Shown here one piece after another: positions 9,844-19,511 of a stretch of 64,000 nt of DNA. The stretch spans positions 1,178,001 through 1,242,000 of the forward strand of contig NZ_LT977070.1 of assembly GCF_900250075.1 (NCBI RefSeq). Reading direction: 5' to 3'. The notes under the pieces were generated by a model. That model worked only from the letters and a program-made list of their open reading frames with translations, was not told the origin of the DNA and did not search any database. A program made the translations under genes and the position numbers. Position 1 is the stretch's first letter. The number at the start of each line of letters is the position of its first letter. This DNA comes from Cupriavidus taiwanensis. GTDB lineage: Bacteria > Pseudomonadota > Gammaproteobacteria > Burkholderiales > Burkholderiaceae.

Positions 9844-9888
9844 CGTTACCGCCACGTTACCGAATCCGTGAAGTGATTCCGTTACAAT
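9844..9888 (+). promoter_or_regulatory. Candidate lapA promoter with 11-bp-spaced direct repeats
   Basis: CGTTACCG occurs at 9844-9851 and again at 9855-9862, exactly 11 bp apart, and CGTTACAA follows at 9880-9887 overlapping a -10-like TACAAT (9883-9888). The second copy covers the -35 position and no good -35 hexamer is present. This layout suits a response-regulator-type activator; the regulator is unknown. Confidence 0.45.
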
Positions 9889-9984
9889 GCCGGGGTCTTT
9901 GCCGGGCCTTGCACAGGACGCCCTGCCAGCCGCAGGCTTTGTGCTTGCCCGCCTCAACGCCATGCCGCTTCGCCGCCTACCCGC

Positions 9985-10326
9985 ATGAAACTGTTTGCCT
10001 GGATCGTTCGCATCGTCGTATTCGTGCTGCTGTTCGTGCTGGCCCTGCGCAATACCGCAGAAGCCTCGCTGCAGCTGTTCTTCAATGCCGTCTGGCATGC
10101 GCCGCTGATCCTGATCCTGTTTGCCGCCTTCGCGCTGGGCGCGGTGGCGGCGCTGGCCTCGGTGGCGCCGGGGCTGATGCGCCAGCGCGTGGAACTGGCC
10201 AGGCTGCGGCGCGCGGCCGCGGACGCACGGGCGTCGACGGCGGCGCCGTCGGCGGCAGCGGCGAGCGCCGCCCCGGTGCCCCGCGACGGCAAGTCTCCCT
10301 ATAACGTAGTCGGCCCGAAAGTCTGA
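9985..10326 (+). CDS. lapA: LapA-domain (DUF1049) inner-membrane protein
   Basis: 113 residues with two membrane segments (about 4-20 and 34-58) in the LapA/DUF1049 pattern: ALRNTAEASLQLFF between the helices, then a basic helix (RQRVELARLRRAA) and an Ala/Ser-rich tail. In E. coli LapA works with LapB to control LpxC turnover and LPS assembly. It lies 3 bp upstream of lapB and ahead of ugd, hldE and hldD, consistent with an LPS role. Confidence 0.85.
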   Translation: MKLFAWIVRIVVFVLLFVLALRNTAEASLQLFFNAVWHAPLILILFAAFALGAVAALASVAPGLMRQRVELARLRRAAADARASTAAPSAAAASAAPVPRDGKSPYNVVGPKV

Positions 10327-10329
10327 TCC

Positions 10330-11559
10330 ATGATGTTCGAAACCTGGTGGCTGTTGGTGCTGCCACTTGTCTTTGGCCTTGGCTGGATGGCGGCGCGCTT
10401 CGACGTGCGCCAGATGATCAGCGAGCAGGGGGCCTTGCCGCGCTCCTACTTCAAGGGACTCAATTTCCTGCTCAACGAGCAGCCCGACAAGGCCATCGAC
10501 GCCTTTGTCGAAGTCGCCCGGCTGGACCCGGAAACCACCGAGCTGCACTTTGCGCTGGGCGCGCTGTTCCGGCGCCGCGGCGAAACCGAGCGCGCCATCC
10601 GCGTGCACCAGAACCTGGCCACGCGGCCCGACCTGCCCGAGCCCGAACGCGAGCACGCGCTGTTCGAGCTGGGCGAAGACTACCTGCGCGCGGGCCTGCT
10701 CGACCGTGCCGAGGAATCGCTGCGCCGGCTGATGTCCGGGCCTTACGCGGCGTCGGCCAAGCGCGTGCTGCTCGAGCTCTACGAGGTCGAAAAGGAGTGG
10801 CAGAAGGCGATCGATGCCGCGCGTGAGCTGCAGACGCTGGAGCAGAAGAGCTACAGCCTGCAGATCGCGCAGTTCTGCTGCGAGCTGGCGCAGGACGCGC
10901 TGCAGCGCAAGCGCCCCGAAGACGCGGTGAAATGGCTGCACCAGGCCGTGGCCGAGAATCCCGCCAACGTGCGGGCGCCGATCCTGCTCGGCGACGTCGC
11001 CGCGGCGGCGGGCGATGCGCGCGCGGCGCTGGGCCACTGGCTCGGCATCGAGCAGCAGGACGCTGCCTTCCTGCCGCTGGTGGCCGAGCGCGTGGTCAAA
11101 GCCTATGCCGCCCTGAACGAGCAAGGCGTGGCACTGGAATGGCTGCGCGGCCTGCTCAAGGGCAAGCTCGCGCCCGAGGTGCTCGACACCGCCTACAAGG
11201 CCGAGCTGGAAGTGAACGGCCCCGAAGCCGCGGCACGCCTGATGCGCGACCAGTTGCGCCGCCAGCCCACGCTGCTGGCGCTGACCAAGTACTTCGAGGC
11301 GCAGGCGGCAGTGGCCGCCGCGCCCGCCGCACAGGCCGCCGTGGTCGAGGCCGCGACTGGCCAGGACGAAGGCGCCGAGGACGGCGACGAGGCCAGGGAA
11401 ACCACTGCCATCCGCGACCTGCTGCAACTGCGAACGCGCAACCTGGCGCGCTATACCTGCCGCGAATGCGGTTTCCGTGCGCGGCTGTTCTATTGGCAGT
11501 GCCCTGGTTGCAACCGCTGGGAGACCTATGCCCCGCGGCGTTCCGAAACGCTGGGCTGA
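10330..11559 (+). CDS. lapB: LPS assembly protein B (TPR/rubredoxin-like, YciM)
   Basis: N-terminal membrane anchor (MMFETWWLLVLPLVFGLGW), a long run of TPR helices (from about residue 40), and a C-terminal rubredoxin-like metal site with two CxxC pairs (YTCRECGFRARLFY and QCPGCNRWE) at about residues 375-395. 409 residues, close to E. coli LapB (389). E. coli LapB promotes FtsH-mediated degradation of LpxC and so balances LPS synthesis. An Ala/Glu/Asp-rich insert precedes the metal site. ATG 10330 or ATG 10333 could start. Confidence 0.93.
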   Translation: MMFETWWLLVLPLVFGLGWMAARFDVRQMISEQGALPRSYFKGLNFLLNEQPDKAIDAFVEVARLDPETTELHFALGALFRRRGETERAIRVHQNLATRPDLPEPEREHALFELGEDYLRAGLLDRAEESLRRLMSGPYAASAKRVLLELYEVEKEWQKAIDAARELQTLEQKSYSLQIAQFCCELAQDALQRKRPEDAVKWLHQAVAENPANVRAPILLGDVAAAAGDARAALGHWLGIEQQDAAFLPLVAERVVKAYAALNEQGVALEWLRGLLKGKLAPEVLDTAYKAELEVNGPEAAARLMRDQLRRQPTLLALTKYFEAQAAVAAAPAAQAAVVEAATGQDEGAEDGDEARETTAIRDLLQLRTRNLARYTCRECGFRARLFYWQCPGCNRWETYAPRRSETLG

Positions 11560-11595
11560 TTCCCGGTGGCCGTGCAACGGATGTGAATTGAAGCT

Positions 11596-12987
11596 ATGAA
11601 AGTCACCATTATCGGCAGCGGCTACGTCGGTCTAGTCACCGGCGCCTGCCTGGCGGAGCAGGGCAACGACGTGTTCTGCCTGGACCTGGACGAGCAGAAG
11701 ATCGCGCTGCTCAACGCGGGCGGCGTGCCGATCTACGAGCCCGGCCTGCAGGAACTGATCCAGCGCAACCGCGAGGCCGGCCGCCTGACCTTTTCCACCG
11801 ACGTGGCGGCCAGCGTCGAGCATGCCGACGTGCAGTTCATCGCGGTGGGCACGCCGCCGGACGAGGACGGCTCGGCCGACCTCAAGTACGTGCTGGCGGC
11901 GGCCCGCAACATCGGCCGCCACATGACCGGCTTCAAGGTGGTGGTCGACAAGTCGACCGTGCCGGTGGGCACCGGCGACCGCGTCACCGCCGCGATCCGC
12001 GAGGAGCTGGCCGCGCGCGGACTGGAAGACCTGCAGTTCTCGGTGGTGTCGAACCCGGAATTCCTGAAGGAGGGCGCCGCGGTCGAAGACTTCATGCGCC
12101 CCGACCGCATCGTGCTGGGCTGCAATGCCGACGCCGCCGGCCGCCACGCGCAGGCCACCATGCGGCAGCTGTATGCGCCGTTCAACCGCCATCATGAGCG
12201 CACCTTCTACATGGACGTGCGCTCGGCCGAGTTCACCAAGTACGCGGCCAATTCGATGCTGGCCACGCGCATCTCGTTCATGAACGAGCTCGCCAACCTG
12301 GCTGACGAGGTCGGCGCCGATATCGAGCTGGTGCGCATGGGCATCGGCTCGGACCCGCGCATCGGCTACAGTTTCCTGTATGCCGGCGCCGGCTATGGCG
12401 GATCGTGCTTTCCCAAGGACGTGCAGGCGCTGATGCGCACCGCCGCCGACCACGGCAAGCCATTGCGCGTGCTGGAGGCGGTGGAAGCCGTCAACGGCGC
12501 GCAGAAGCGCGTGCTCGGCGAGAAGATCGTGCGCCGCTTCGGCGACGACCTGAGCGGCCGCGTGTTCGCCGTCTGGGGCCTGGCCTTCAAGCCCAATACC
12601 GACGACATGCGCGAGGCGCCGTCGCGCGTGCTGGCGCGCGAGCTGGTGTCGCGCGGCGCGTCGCTGCGGGTGCATGACCCGGTCTCGATGGCCGAGGCGC
12701 GCCGGGTGCTGGAGGCCGACCTGGCCGACGTGCCGGGCGGCGCCGCGCGCGTGAGCTTCCACCAGCACCAGATGGATGCGCTCGACGGCGCCGACGCGCT
12801 GGCGATCGTGACCGAATGGAAGGTGTTCCGCAGCCCGGACTTCGGCCAGATCAAGCGGCGGCTGAAGTCGCCGGTGATCTTCGATGGACGCAATCTGTAT
12901 GAGCCCGAGGCGATGCGCGAGACCGGCGTGGAATACCACGCCATCGGCCGCCCGACCCGCAAGGCTGCGCCGCCGGCGAACGAATAA
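11596..12987 (+). CDS. ugd: UDP-glucose 6-dehydrogenase
   Basis: Oxidises UDP-glucose to UDP-glucuronate with NAD, supplying uronic acids or 4-aminoarabinose for LPS and capsule. N-terminal [17 protein letters not shown] binds NAD; the catalytic cysteine is residue 271 in [25 protein letters not shown] begins the C-terminal domain. 463 residues. It follows lapB by 36 bp and precedes the heptose genes. Confidence 0.96.
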   Translation: MKVTIIGSGYVGLVTGACLAEQGNDVFCLDLDEQKIALLNAGGVPIYEPGLQELIQRNREAGRLTFSTDVAASVEHADVQFIAVGTPPDEDGSADLKYVLAAARNIGRHMTGFKVVVDKSTVPVGTGDRVTAAIREELAARGLEDLQFSVVSNPEFLKEGAAVEDFMRPDRIVLGCNADAAGRHAQATMRQLYAPFNRHHERTFYMDVRSAEFTKYAANSMLATRISFMNELANLADEVGADIELVRMGIGSDPRIGYSFLYAGAGYGGSCFPKDVQALMRTAADHGKPLRVLEAVEAVNGAQKRVLGEKIVRRFGDDLSGRVFAVWGLAFKPNTDDMREAPSRVLARELVSRGASLRVHDPVSMAEARRVLEADLADVPGGAARVSFHQHQMDALDGADALAIVTEWKVFRSPDFGQIKRRLKSPVIFDGRNLYEPEAMRETGVEYHAIGRPTRKAAPPANE

Positions 12988-13067
12988 GGCGTACGCGGGT
13001 CAACGGACTCATCAACCGATAAGCTAACGCGGCGGCCGCTGCCGCCGCGATATTGCCAAGGATCTTC

Positions 13068-14015
13068 ATGAACAAGACCGTCATTCCGCAGGAGCAGATC
13101 CGGCAGTCCCATATCCTGGTGGTCGGCGACATGATGCTGGACCGGTATTGGTTCGGCGATGTCGAGCGCATTTCGCCGGAAGCGCCGGTGCCGGTGGTGC
13201 AGGTCAAGCGCAGCGACGAGCGCCTGGGCGGTGCCGCCAACGTGGCCCGCAACGCCGCGGCGCTGGGCGCGCGCGTCGGCATGCTGGGCGTGGTCGGCGA
13301 CGACGAGCCGGCGCGCACGCTCGAGGCGCTGCTGGCCGAAAGCCACGTGCAGCCCTACCTGCACCGCGATGCCAAGATCAACACCACCATCAAGCTGCGT
13401 GTGGTGGCACACCAGCAGCAACTGCTGCGCGTGGATTTCGAGAACACGCCGGCGCATGAAGTGCTGCTCGCGGTACAGGACAAGTTCCAGGGCCTGGTCA
13501 ACGATTACCAGGTGCTGGTGCTGTCCGACTACGGCAAGGGCGGCCTGACCCACGTCACGCGCATGATCGACGCCGGCCGCGCGGCCGGCCGCAAGGTGCT
13601 GGTCGACCCCAAGGGCGACGACTACTCGCGCTACCGCGGCGCCACGCTGATCACCCCCAACCGCGCCGAAATGCGTGCCGTGGTCGGCGCCTGGAAGACC
13701 GAGGCTGACCTGACCATCCGCGCGCAGAACCTGCGCCGCGCGCTGCAGCTCGAAGCGCTGCTGCTGACGCGCTCGGAAGAGGGCATGACGCTCTATACCG
13801 AAGCCGAAGTGCTGCACGTCTCCGCGCAGGCCCGCGAGGTCTATGATGTATCCGGTGCCGGCGACACCGTGATCGCCACGCTCGCCACCATGATGGGTGC
13901 GGGCGTGCCGCTCAAGGAAGCCGTGCAGCATGCCAATCGCGCCGGCGGCATCGTGGTCGGCAAGCTGGGCACCGCCGTCGTCACTTATCCCGAATTGTTC
14001 GGCGCCGCTGCCTGA
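13068..14015 (+). CDS. hldE1: D-glycero-beta-D-manno-heptose-7-phosphate kinase
   Basis: PfkB-family kinase of 315 residues making the bisphosphate precursor of ADP-heptose for the LPS core. [23 protein letters not shown] and the C-terminal [14 protein letters not shown], with the catalytic Asp, are diagnostic. The adenylyltransferase half found in E. coli HldE is absent, as in other beta-proteobacteria where it is a separate gene. I start at ATG 13068 (MNKTVIPQ); an upstream ATG at 13053 is less likely. Names rfaE1/hldA are also used. Confidence 0.93.
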   Translation: MNKTVIPQEQIRQSHILVVGDMMLDRYWFGDVERISPEAPVPVVQVKRSDERLGGAANVARNAAALGARVGMLGVVGDDEPARTLEALLAESHVQPYLHRDAKINTTIKLRVVAHQQQLLRVDFENTPAHEVLLAVQDKFQGLVNDYQVLVLSDYGKGGLTHVTRMIDAGRAAGRKVLVDPKGDDYSRYRGATLITPNRAEMRAVVGAWKTEADLTIRAQNLRRALQLEALLLTRSEEGMTLYTEAEVLHVSAQAREVYDVSGAGDTVIATLATMMGAGVPLKEAVQHANRAGGIVVGKLGTAVVTYPELFGAAA

Positions 14016-14041
14016 GGCGCGCGCCCCATCCTGATCCGACC

Positions 14042-15037
14042 ATGACCATCATCGTCACCGGCGCCGCGGGTTTTATCGGCAGCAATCTCGTCAAGGGCCT
14101 GAACGAACGCGGCGAGACCAACGTCATCGCCGTCGACAACCTGACCCGCGCCGACAAGTTCCACAACCTGGTCGACTGCGAGATCTCCGATTACCTGGAC
14201 AAGCAGGACTTCCTCGCGCGCTTTGCCCGCGGCGAGTTCGGCAAGGTGCGCGCGGTGTTCCATGAAGGCGCCTGCTCCGACACCATGGAGACCGACGGCC
14301 GCTATATGATGGAGAACAACTACCGCTACACGCTGTCGCTGATGGAGAGCTGCCTGGAGCAGGGCACGCAGTTCCTCTACGCATCGTCGGCGGCGACCTA
14401 CGGCGCCTCGCAGGTGTTCCGCGAAGACCGCGAGTTCGAGCGTCCGCTCAACGTGTACGGCTACTCCAAGTTCCTGTTCGACCAGATCGTGCGGCGCCGG
14501 CTGCCGTCGGCGCTGTCGCAGATCGTCGGCTTCCGTTACTTCAACGTGTACGGGCCGCGCGAAACGCACAAGGGCCGCATGGCCTCGGTGGCATTCCATA
14601 ACTTCAACCAGTTCCGTGCCGACGGCACGGTGAAGCTGTTCGGCGACTACGGCGGCTATGGTCCCGGCATGCAGAGCCGCGATTTCATCTCGGTCGAGGA
14701 CGTGGTCAAGGTCAACCTGTTCTTCTTCGACCATCCGGAGAAGTCCGGCATCTTCAACCTGGGCACCGGCCGTGCCCAGCCGTTCAACGACATCGCCGCG
14801 ACCGTGGTCAACACGCTGCGCGAGGCCGAAGGCAAGCCGCCGCTGTCGCTGGACGACCTGGTGCAGGAAGGGCTGGTCGAGTACGTCAAGTTTCCCGACG
14901 CGCTGCGCGGCAAGTACCAGTGCTTCACGCAGTCGGATGTGTCCAAGCTGCGCGGCGCCGGCTACGGCGAGCGCTTCCTGACCGTCGAGGAAGGCGTGGC
15001 GCGCTACTGCCGCTGGCTGCTCGAGCGCAACGGCTGA
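14042..15037 (+). CDS. hldD: ADP-L-glycero-D-manno-heptose-6-epimerase
   Basis: Extended SDR epimerase completing the ADP-heptose donor for WaaC and the LPS inner core. [18 protein letters not shown] binds the nucleotide; [16 protein letters not shown] holds the Tyr-x3-Lys pair; [12 protein letters not shown] and [12 protein letters not shown] follow the family. 331 residues. It is 26 bp after the heptose kinase, probably in the same transcript. The heptosyltransferase that uses the product, waaC, is at 46.8-47.8 kb. Confidence 0.97.
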   Translation: MTIIVTGAAGFIGSNLVKGLNERGETNVIAVDNLTRADKFHNLVDCEISDYLDKQDFLARFARGEFGKVRAVFHEGACSDTMETDGRYMMENNYRYTLSLMESCLEQGTQFLYASSAATYGASQVFREDREFERPLNVYGYSKFLFDQIVRRRLPSALSQIVGFRYFNVYGPRETHKGRMASVAFHNFNQFRADGTVKLFGDYGGYGPGMQSRDFISVEDVVKVNLFFFDHPEKSGIFNLGTGRAQPFNDIAATVVNTLREAEGKPPLSLDDLVQEGLVEYVKFPDALRGKYQCFTQSDVSKLRGAGYGERFLTVEEGVARYCRWLLERNG

Positions 15038-15202
15038 ACCCCGCATCGTCTCTGCCTCGCGCCGGCTGACACGCTTCCGTGCGGCCGGTGTCAACTTTTG
15101 TTGCCGCATGCGCCGCCATCATGGCGCGCCCCTATCCTGACCTGACCTCGCCGCCCTGGCGGGGGTGGTACCTCAGACCATCCACAGGAAAGGAGAGCCT
15201 TC

Positions 15203-15598
15203 ATGGCCATGCACTGGATCCGGCAGCTTGCCCGGCGTTTTTCCCTGATCTCCCTCGCGGCAGCCTTGTGCCTGCTTGCCGGCGGCACCGCGCGTGCCGC
15301 GGTCGACGTCAACACCGCCGACGAGGCGGCGCTGACCTCGGTCAAGGGCGTGGGCCCGGCCACGGCCCGCCACATCGTCGAAGAGCGCAACAAGCGCGGG
15401 CCGTACAAGGACGCCGCCGACCTGGCCGAGCGCGTCAGCGGCATCGGGCCCAAGTCCGTGGCCAAGCTGCAGGACGCCGGCCTAACCATTGCTGGCAAGG
15501 GGTCGTCCCCCGCCACGCCATCTGCTGCACCGGCGGCCACGCCGGCGCCTGCCAAGGGGGCAAAGGCAACGCCTGCACCGGCAAAGCCGGCCCGCTAG
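15203..15598 (+). CDS. ComEA-like secreted helix-hairpin-helix protein
   Basis: 131 residues: a signal peptide (hydrophobic core SLISLAAALCLLAGG, likely cut at ARA-AV near residue 33), then a ComEA helix-hairpin-helix pair at about 34-100 (VDVNTADEAALTSVKGVGP, GIGPKSVAKLQDAGL), then an Ala/Pro/Lys tail. Such periplasmic proteins bind DNA without sequence preference and in competent species support DNA uptake. No other competence gene is nearby. AGGAAAGGAGAGCC precedes ATG 15203; ATG 15209 is an alternative start. Confidence 0.85.
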   Translation: MAMHWIRQLARRFSLISLAAALCLLAGGTARAAVDVNTADEAALTSVKGVGPATARHIVEERNKRGPYKDAADLAERVSGIGPKSVAKLQDAGLTIAGKGSSPATPSAAPAATPAPAKGAKATPAPAKPAR

Positions 15599-15835
15599 CA
15601 CCGCCACTGCTGCCCTGTGCCCGGTCGTGCTGCGGCCGGGCGCGTTGTGGCTGGTATGCGTTGTGCTAAAGCCTGTCGGCTTCGCAGCCCCCGTGGCGGC
15701 GGAGTATCATGCGGACGCCGCGCAGGCAGGACCTGCCGCGCGGCTGCCGACCGGCATTCCACAACCTAACAAGCAGGCACAAGCGCGGCGGCCGCCGATC
15801 TGGTGGCCAGCCCGGACCACAGGGAGCAAGACAAT

Positions 15836-17137
15836 ATGGCGAATGGCGAGGACGCGGGATTCCTGCCGCAATGGCGGCTCAAGACCGAGGGCGTGATCGG
15901 CCCCGATGAGCGGCTGCCCGCGGGGCAGACACTGCTGGCCGGGATCCAGCACGTGGTGGCGATGTTCGGCTCGACCGCCATCGCGCCGATCCTGATGGGC
16001 TTCAACCCGAATATCGCCATCCTGTTTTCCGGCATCGGCACGCTGATCTTCTTCCTGTGCGTGCGCGGCCGGGTCCCCAGTTACCTGGGCTCCAGCTTTG
16101 CCTTCATTGCGGTGGTGATCGCCGCCACCGGCTATGCCGGCAGCGGCCCCAACCTCAATATCCCGGTGGCGCTGGGCGGCATCATTGCCGCCGGTGCGCT
16201 GTACACCGTGATCGGCCTGGTGGTGCAGGCGGCGGGCTACGCCTGGGTGGAAAAGCTGATGCCGCCGGTGGTGACCGGCGCCATCGTCGCGGCGATCGGG
16301 CTGAACCTGGCCCCGGTGGCGGTGAAGGCGGTCAGCGGCGCGGCGCTCGATACCTGGGTGGGGTTGCTGACGGTGGTCGCGGTGGGACTGGTCGCGGTGC
16401 GCGCGCCCGGCATGATCGGGCGCCTGCCGGTGCTGATCGGCGGCCTGGCCGGCTACGTTGCCTACTACCTGGGCACCAACGTGATGGGGCTGGGCAAGCC
16501 GATCGATTTCTCCGGCGTGGCCGCCGCCAGCTGGTTCGGCCTGCCGGCGTTCACCGCGCCGACGTTCGAGCTGGGCGCGATGCTGCTGATCGCGCCGGTG
16601 GCGATCGTGCTGGTGGCCGAGAACCTCGGCCATATCAAGGCCATCGGCGTGATGACCGGCCGCAACCTGGATCCGTACATCGGCCGCGCCTTTATCGGCG
16701 ATGGCATTGCCACCATGCTGTCGGCCAGCGGCGGCGGCACCGGCGTGACCACCTATGCCGAGAACATGGGGGTGATGGCGGTCACCAAGATCTATTCGAC
16801 GCTGATCTTCGTGGTGGCGGCCGCGGTGGCCATCCTGCTGGGCTTTTCGCCCAAGTTCGGCGCCCTGATCCTGACCATCCCGGGGCCGGTGATCGGCGGC
16901 CTGACCATCGTCGTGTTCGGACTGATCGCCGCTACCGCGGGCCGGATCTGGGTGCAGAACCATGTGGATTTCTCCAGCTCGCGCAACCTGATCACGGTGG
17001 GCGCGACGCTGACGGTGGCGGCCGGCGACCTGACGCTGAAGCTGGGCGGCATGACGCTGGGCGGCATCGGCACCGCCACCTTCGGCTGCATCCTGCTGTA
17101 CCACCTGCTGGGCGAAGGCAACCGCGAAGAAGACTGA
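15836..17137 (+). CDS. uraA: NCS2-family nucleobase permease, uracil type
   Basis: 433-residue inner-membrane symporter with about 12-14 membrane segments. The GIQHVVAMFGSTAIAPILMG first helix, RVPSYLGSSFAFI and the NAT-type stretch AENLGHIKAIGVMTGRNL are closest to uracil carriers (UraA/RutG) rather than xanthine or urate carriers. ATG 15836 follows AGGGAG; reading upstream would only add a polar stretch. A uracil phosphoribosyltransferase gene (upp) is in this window but 42 kb away, so no operon supports the substrate; uracil is inferred from motifs. Confidence 0.8.
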   Translation: MANGEDAGFLPQWRLKTEGVIGPDERLPAGQTLLAGIQHVVAMFGSTAIAPILMGFNPNIAILFSGIGTLIFFLCVRGRVPSYLGSSFAFIAVVIAATGYAGSGPNLNIPVALGGIIAAGALYTVIGLVVQAAGYAWVEKLMPPVVTGAIVAAIGLNLAPVAVKAVSGAALDTWVGLLTVVAVGLVAVRAPGMIGRLPVLIGGLAGYVAYYLGTNVMGLGKPIDFSGVAAASWFGLPAFTAPTFELGAMLLIAPVAIVLVAENLGHIKAIGVMTGRNLDPYIGRAFIGDGIATMLSASGGGTGVTTYAENMGVMAVTKIYSTLIFVVAAAVAILLGFSPKFGALILTIPGPVIGGLTIVVFGLIAATAGRIWVQNHVDFSSSRNLITVGATLTVAAGDLTLKLGGMTLGGIGTATFGCILLYHLLGEGNREED

Positions 17138-17152
17138 GGCACGGCGGGCGCA

Positions 17153-17193
17153 GGCAGGCGATTGCGGCCGGTGCGGCGCAATTCCCGCCTGCC
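17153..17193. other. Long imperfect stem-loop between the permease gene and cysM
   Basis: GGCAGGCG (17153-17160) and ATTGCG (17161-17166) pair with CGCAAT (17077+100 = 17177-17182) and CGCCTGCC (17186-17193), interrupted only by a 3-base bulge. There is no T tract, so it is not a standard intrinsic terminator. It may protect the permease mRNA 3' end or act with Rho. Confidence 0.4.
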
Positions 17194-17265
17194 GGCGGGG
17201 GATAGGGGTCTGGATTACAATGGCCGGCGAATTGGATTCCCCCGTTTGCGACCTTCCTTCGCCCC

Positions 17266-18168
17266 ATGGCCTACAAGACAATTGAAGACACCATCGGCAA
17301 CACGCCGCTGGTCAGACTGCAGCGCATCCCCGGCGCCGCCAACGACGCGCGCGGCAATGTGATCCTCGGCAAGCTCGAAGGCAACAATCCGGCCGGTTCG
17401 GTCAAGGACCGCCCGGCGGTGTCGATGATCGCGCGGGCCGAAGCGCGCGGGCGCATCAAGCCGGGCGATACGCTGATCGAAGCGACCTCGGGCAATACCG
17501 GCATCGCGCTGGCGATGGCAGCCGCCATCCGCGGCTACAAGATGGTGCTGATCATGCCCGAGGACCTCAGCCTCGAGCGCCGCCAGAGCATGGCGGCCTA
17601 CGGCGCCGAGATCATCCTGACGCCGGTCAAGGGCGGCATGGAATATGCGCGCGACCTGGCCGATTCAATGGAGCGCGACGGAAAGGGCGTGATCCTCGAC
17701 CAGTTTGCCAACCCGGACAACCCGCAGGCGCACTACGAGGGCACCGGCCCCGAAATCTGGCGCGATACCGACGGCCGCATCACCCATTTCGTTTCGGCGA
17801 TGGGCACCACCGGCACCATCACCGGCGTGTCGCGCTACCTCAAGGAGCAGAATCCCGCGATCCAGATCGTCGGTGCGCAGCCGGCCGAAGGCTCGCGCAT
17901 TCCGGGCATCCGCAAGTGGCCGGAAGCGTATCTGCCGAAGATCTACGATCCCAAGTTCATCGACCGCACCGAGCCAGTGAGCCAGGGCGATGCCGAGCAC
18001 ATGGCGCGCCGCATGGCATCGGAAGAGGGCATTTTCTGCGGCATTTCCGCCGCCGGTGCGCTGTGCGTGGCCTTGCGCGTCGCCGAGGAAGTCGAGAACG
18101 CCACCATCGTCTTCGTGGTGTGCGACCGCGGCGACCGCTATCTGTCGACCGGCGTGTTCCCGGCCTGA
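17266..18168 (+). CDS. cysM: Cysteine synthase B
   Basis: PLP enzyme making cysteine (or S-sulfocysteine) from O-acetylserine. The PLP lysine is residue 47 in NPAGSVKDRP; EATSGNTGIALAMAAA binds substrate. The 300-residue length, the IEDTIGNTPLVRLQRI start and the CGISAAGALCVALRVA stretch fit CysM rather than CysK. It is a single-gene unit, 128 bp after the permease, closed by a terminator. No cysteine regulator site was recognised. Confidence 0.93.
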   Translation: MAYKTIEDTIGNTPLVRLQRIPGAANDARGNVILGKLEGNNPAGSVKDRPAVSMIARAEARGRIKPGDTLIEATSGNTGIALAMAAAIRGYKMVLIMPEDLSLERRQSMAAYGAEIILTPVKGGMEYARDLADSMERDGKGVILDQFANPDNPQAHYEGTGPEIWRDTDGRITHFVSAMGTTGTITGVSRYLKEQNPAIQIVGAQPAEGSRIPGIRKWPEAYLPKIYDPKFIDRTEPVSQGDAEHMARRMASEEGIFCGISAAGALCVALRVAEEVENATIVFVVCDRGDRYLSTGVFPA

Positions 18169-18185
18169 TCCGCAGCGCCGCAAAC

Positions 18186-18218
18186 AAAAAAGGCCTCGCT
18201 GGTGCGAGGCCTTTTTTT
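18186..18218. terminator. Bidirectional intrinsic terminator, cysM/mltB
   Basis: AGGCCTCGC (18191-18199) pairs with GCGAGGCCT (18204-18212) around a TGGT loop, flanked by A5 and T7. It serves cysM on the plus strand and mltB on the minus strand. Confidence 0.95.
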
Positions 18219-18235
18219 GCTTTGGCCGTGCCGGC

Positions 18236-19342
18236 TCAGCCCATTGCCGCCTTGACCGCCTCGCCCAGCTGGTACACCGCCAGCGCATAGAAGAAGCTGC
18301 GGTTGTACCGCGTCAGCACATAGAAGTTGCGCAGGCCCAGCAGGTACTCGGTAGGCTGGTCGGGCGTGGGCAGGTCCACCACCAGCACCCCGGTTTCGCC
18401 TTCGCGCGCCAGGTTGATGGGTTCGTCCACGCGCAGCCCGGCGCAGGTCAGCTGGTTGAGGGTGCGGGTCGGCCACGGCTCGCCATCGGCAGCCGCGGTG
18501 GCGATGCCCAGGCTGCCGGTGTCGGGGGCGATGCGCCACACCACCGGACGGCCCGGCTCCCAGCCGTGCAGCTGCAGGAAGCGCGCCACGCTGCCGATGG
18601 CATCGGTGGGGCTGTTGCGCAAGTCGATGTGGCCGTTGTTGTCGTAGTCGAGGGCGTATTCGCGCAGGCTGGTCGGCATGAACTGCGGAATGCCGATGGC
18701 GCCGGCATACGAGCCCAGCACCGAGTAGACGTCGGTGCGGGTGTCGCGGCACCACAGCAGGTAGTCGGCCAGCTGGTTGCGGAACAGCGTGCTGCGGGCT
18801 TCGCGGTTGGGCGTGGCCGGGTAGTCGAACGCCAGCGTCGACAGCGAGTCGAGCACGCGAAACGAGCCCATGTCGCGCCCATAGATGGTTTCGACGCCGA
18901 TGATGCCGACGATGACCGAGGCCGGCACGCCGAATTCGGCCTCGGCGCGGCGCAGCGTGTCGCGGTTGTCCTGCCAGAAGCGCACGCCGGCATTGATGCG
19001 GATCGGCTCGATAAAGCGCGAGCGGTAGGTGCGCCAGCTTTTGCGCCCGGTGGTGGCGGGCGGCATGATCAGCCGTACCACGGTGGCCGAGTAGACCGCC
19101 TGCCCGAACCATTCCTGCAGCATGCCGCGGTCAAAGCCGTGGCGCGCCACCATCTCGTCGATAAAGGCACGTGCTTGCGGGTTGTCGCGGTAGCGGCCGG
19201 GCTCGATTTCCTCCTCGCGCACGCTGACGCGGCGTTTGCCGGCGGCGAGCAGGCTGGGAGAGAGGCCGCAGAGTCCGAGTGCGGCAGCGGAAAGCGCGGC
19301 GCCCAGCAGGGGGCGTCGCAGTGAGCGCTGGGTGTCGGTCAT
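18236..19342 (-). CDS. mltB: Membrane-bound-type lytic murein transglycosylase B
   Basis: Cleaves peptidoglycan glycan strands with formation of 1,6-anhydromuramic ends. The family catalytic Glu is residue 151 in VGIIGVETIYGRDMGSF; YAGAIGIPQFMPTSLREYA and the C-terminal LGLRNFYVLTRYN are typical. 368 residues from ATG 19342 behind AAGGAC. The signal peptide is at about residues 8-34; the cysteine at 25 has Leu, not Gly/Ala/Ser, before it, so the canonical lipobox of E. coli MltB is not evident and the enzyme may be soluble or twin-arginine exported (RSLRR). Confidence 0.93.
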   Translation of the reverse strand: MTDTQRSLRRPLLGAALSAAALGLCGLSPSLLAAGKRRVSVREEEIEPGRYRDNPQARAFIDEMVARHGFDRGMLQEWFGQAVYSATVVRLIMPPATTGRKSWRTYRSRFIEPIRINAGVRFWQDNRDTLRRAEAEFGVPASVIVGIIGVETIYGRDMGSFRVLDSLSTLAFDYPATPNREARSTLFRNQLADYLLWCRDTRTDVYSVLGSYAGAIGIPQFMPTSLREYALDYDNNGHIDLRNSPTDAIGSVARFLQLHGWEPGRPVVWRIAPDTGSLGIATAAADGEPWPTRTLNQLTCAGLRVDEPINLAREGETGVLVVDLPTPDQPTEYLLGLRNFYVLTRYNRSFFYALAVYQLGEAVKAAMG

Positions 19343-19511
19343 GGTGTCCTTTGCAAGTCGCACCGAGTATAGCGGATGCCACCGCGGCATCCGTGGCGCG
19401 GCGGGTGCGGCATGGAGCGCCGGCGCTGCTGGGTACCCTGGCGTGGCCTGTGCTAACGTAACGTTTGGAGACAACATGGCGACGCACTGCAACCCATTGC
19501 GACGATAAGAG

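Noticed and set aside
8998..11577. 859-codon minus-strand frame across rpsA, ihfB and lapAB
   Set aside because: Low-complexity antisense of conserved genes, no motif or ribosome-binding site.
15062..15105. Possible terminator after hldD (TGACAC...GTGTCA then ACTTTTG)
   Set aside because: Six-base stem, 15-base loop and weak T tract; too poor to call.
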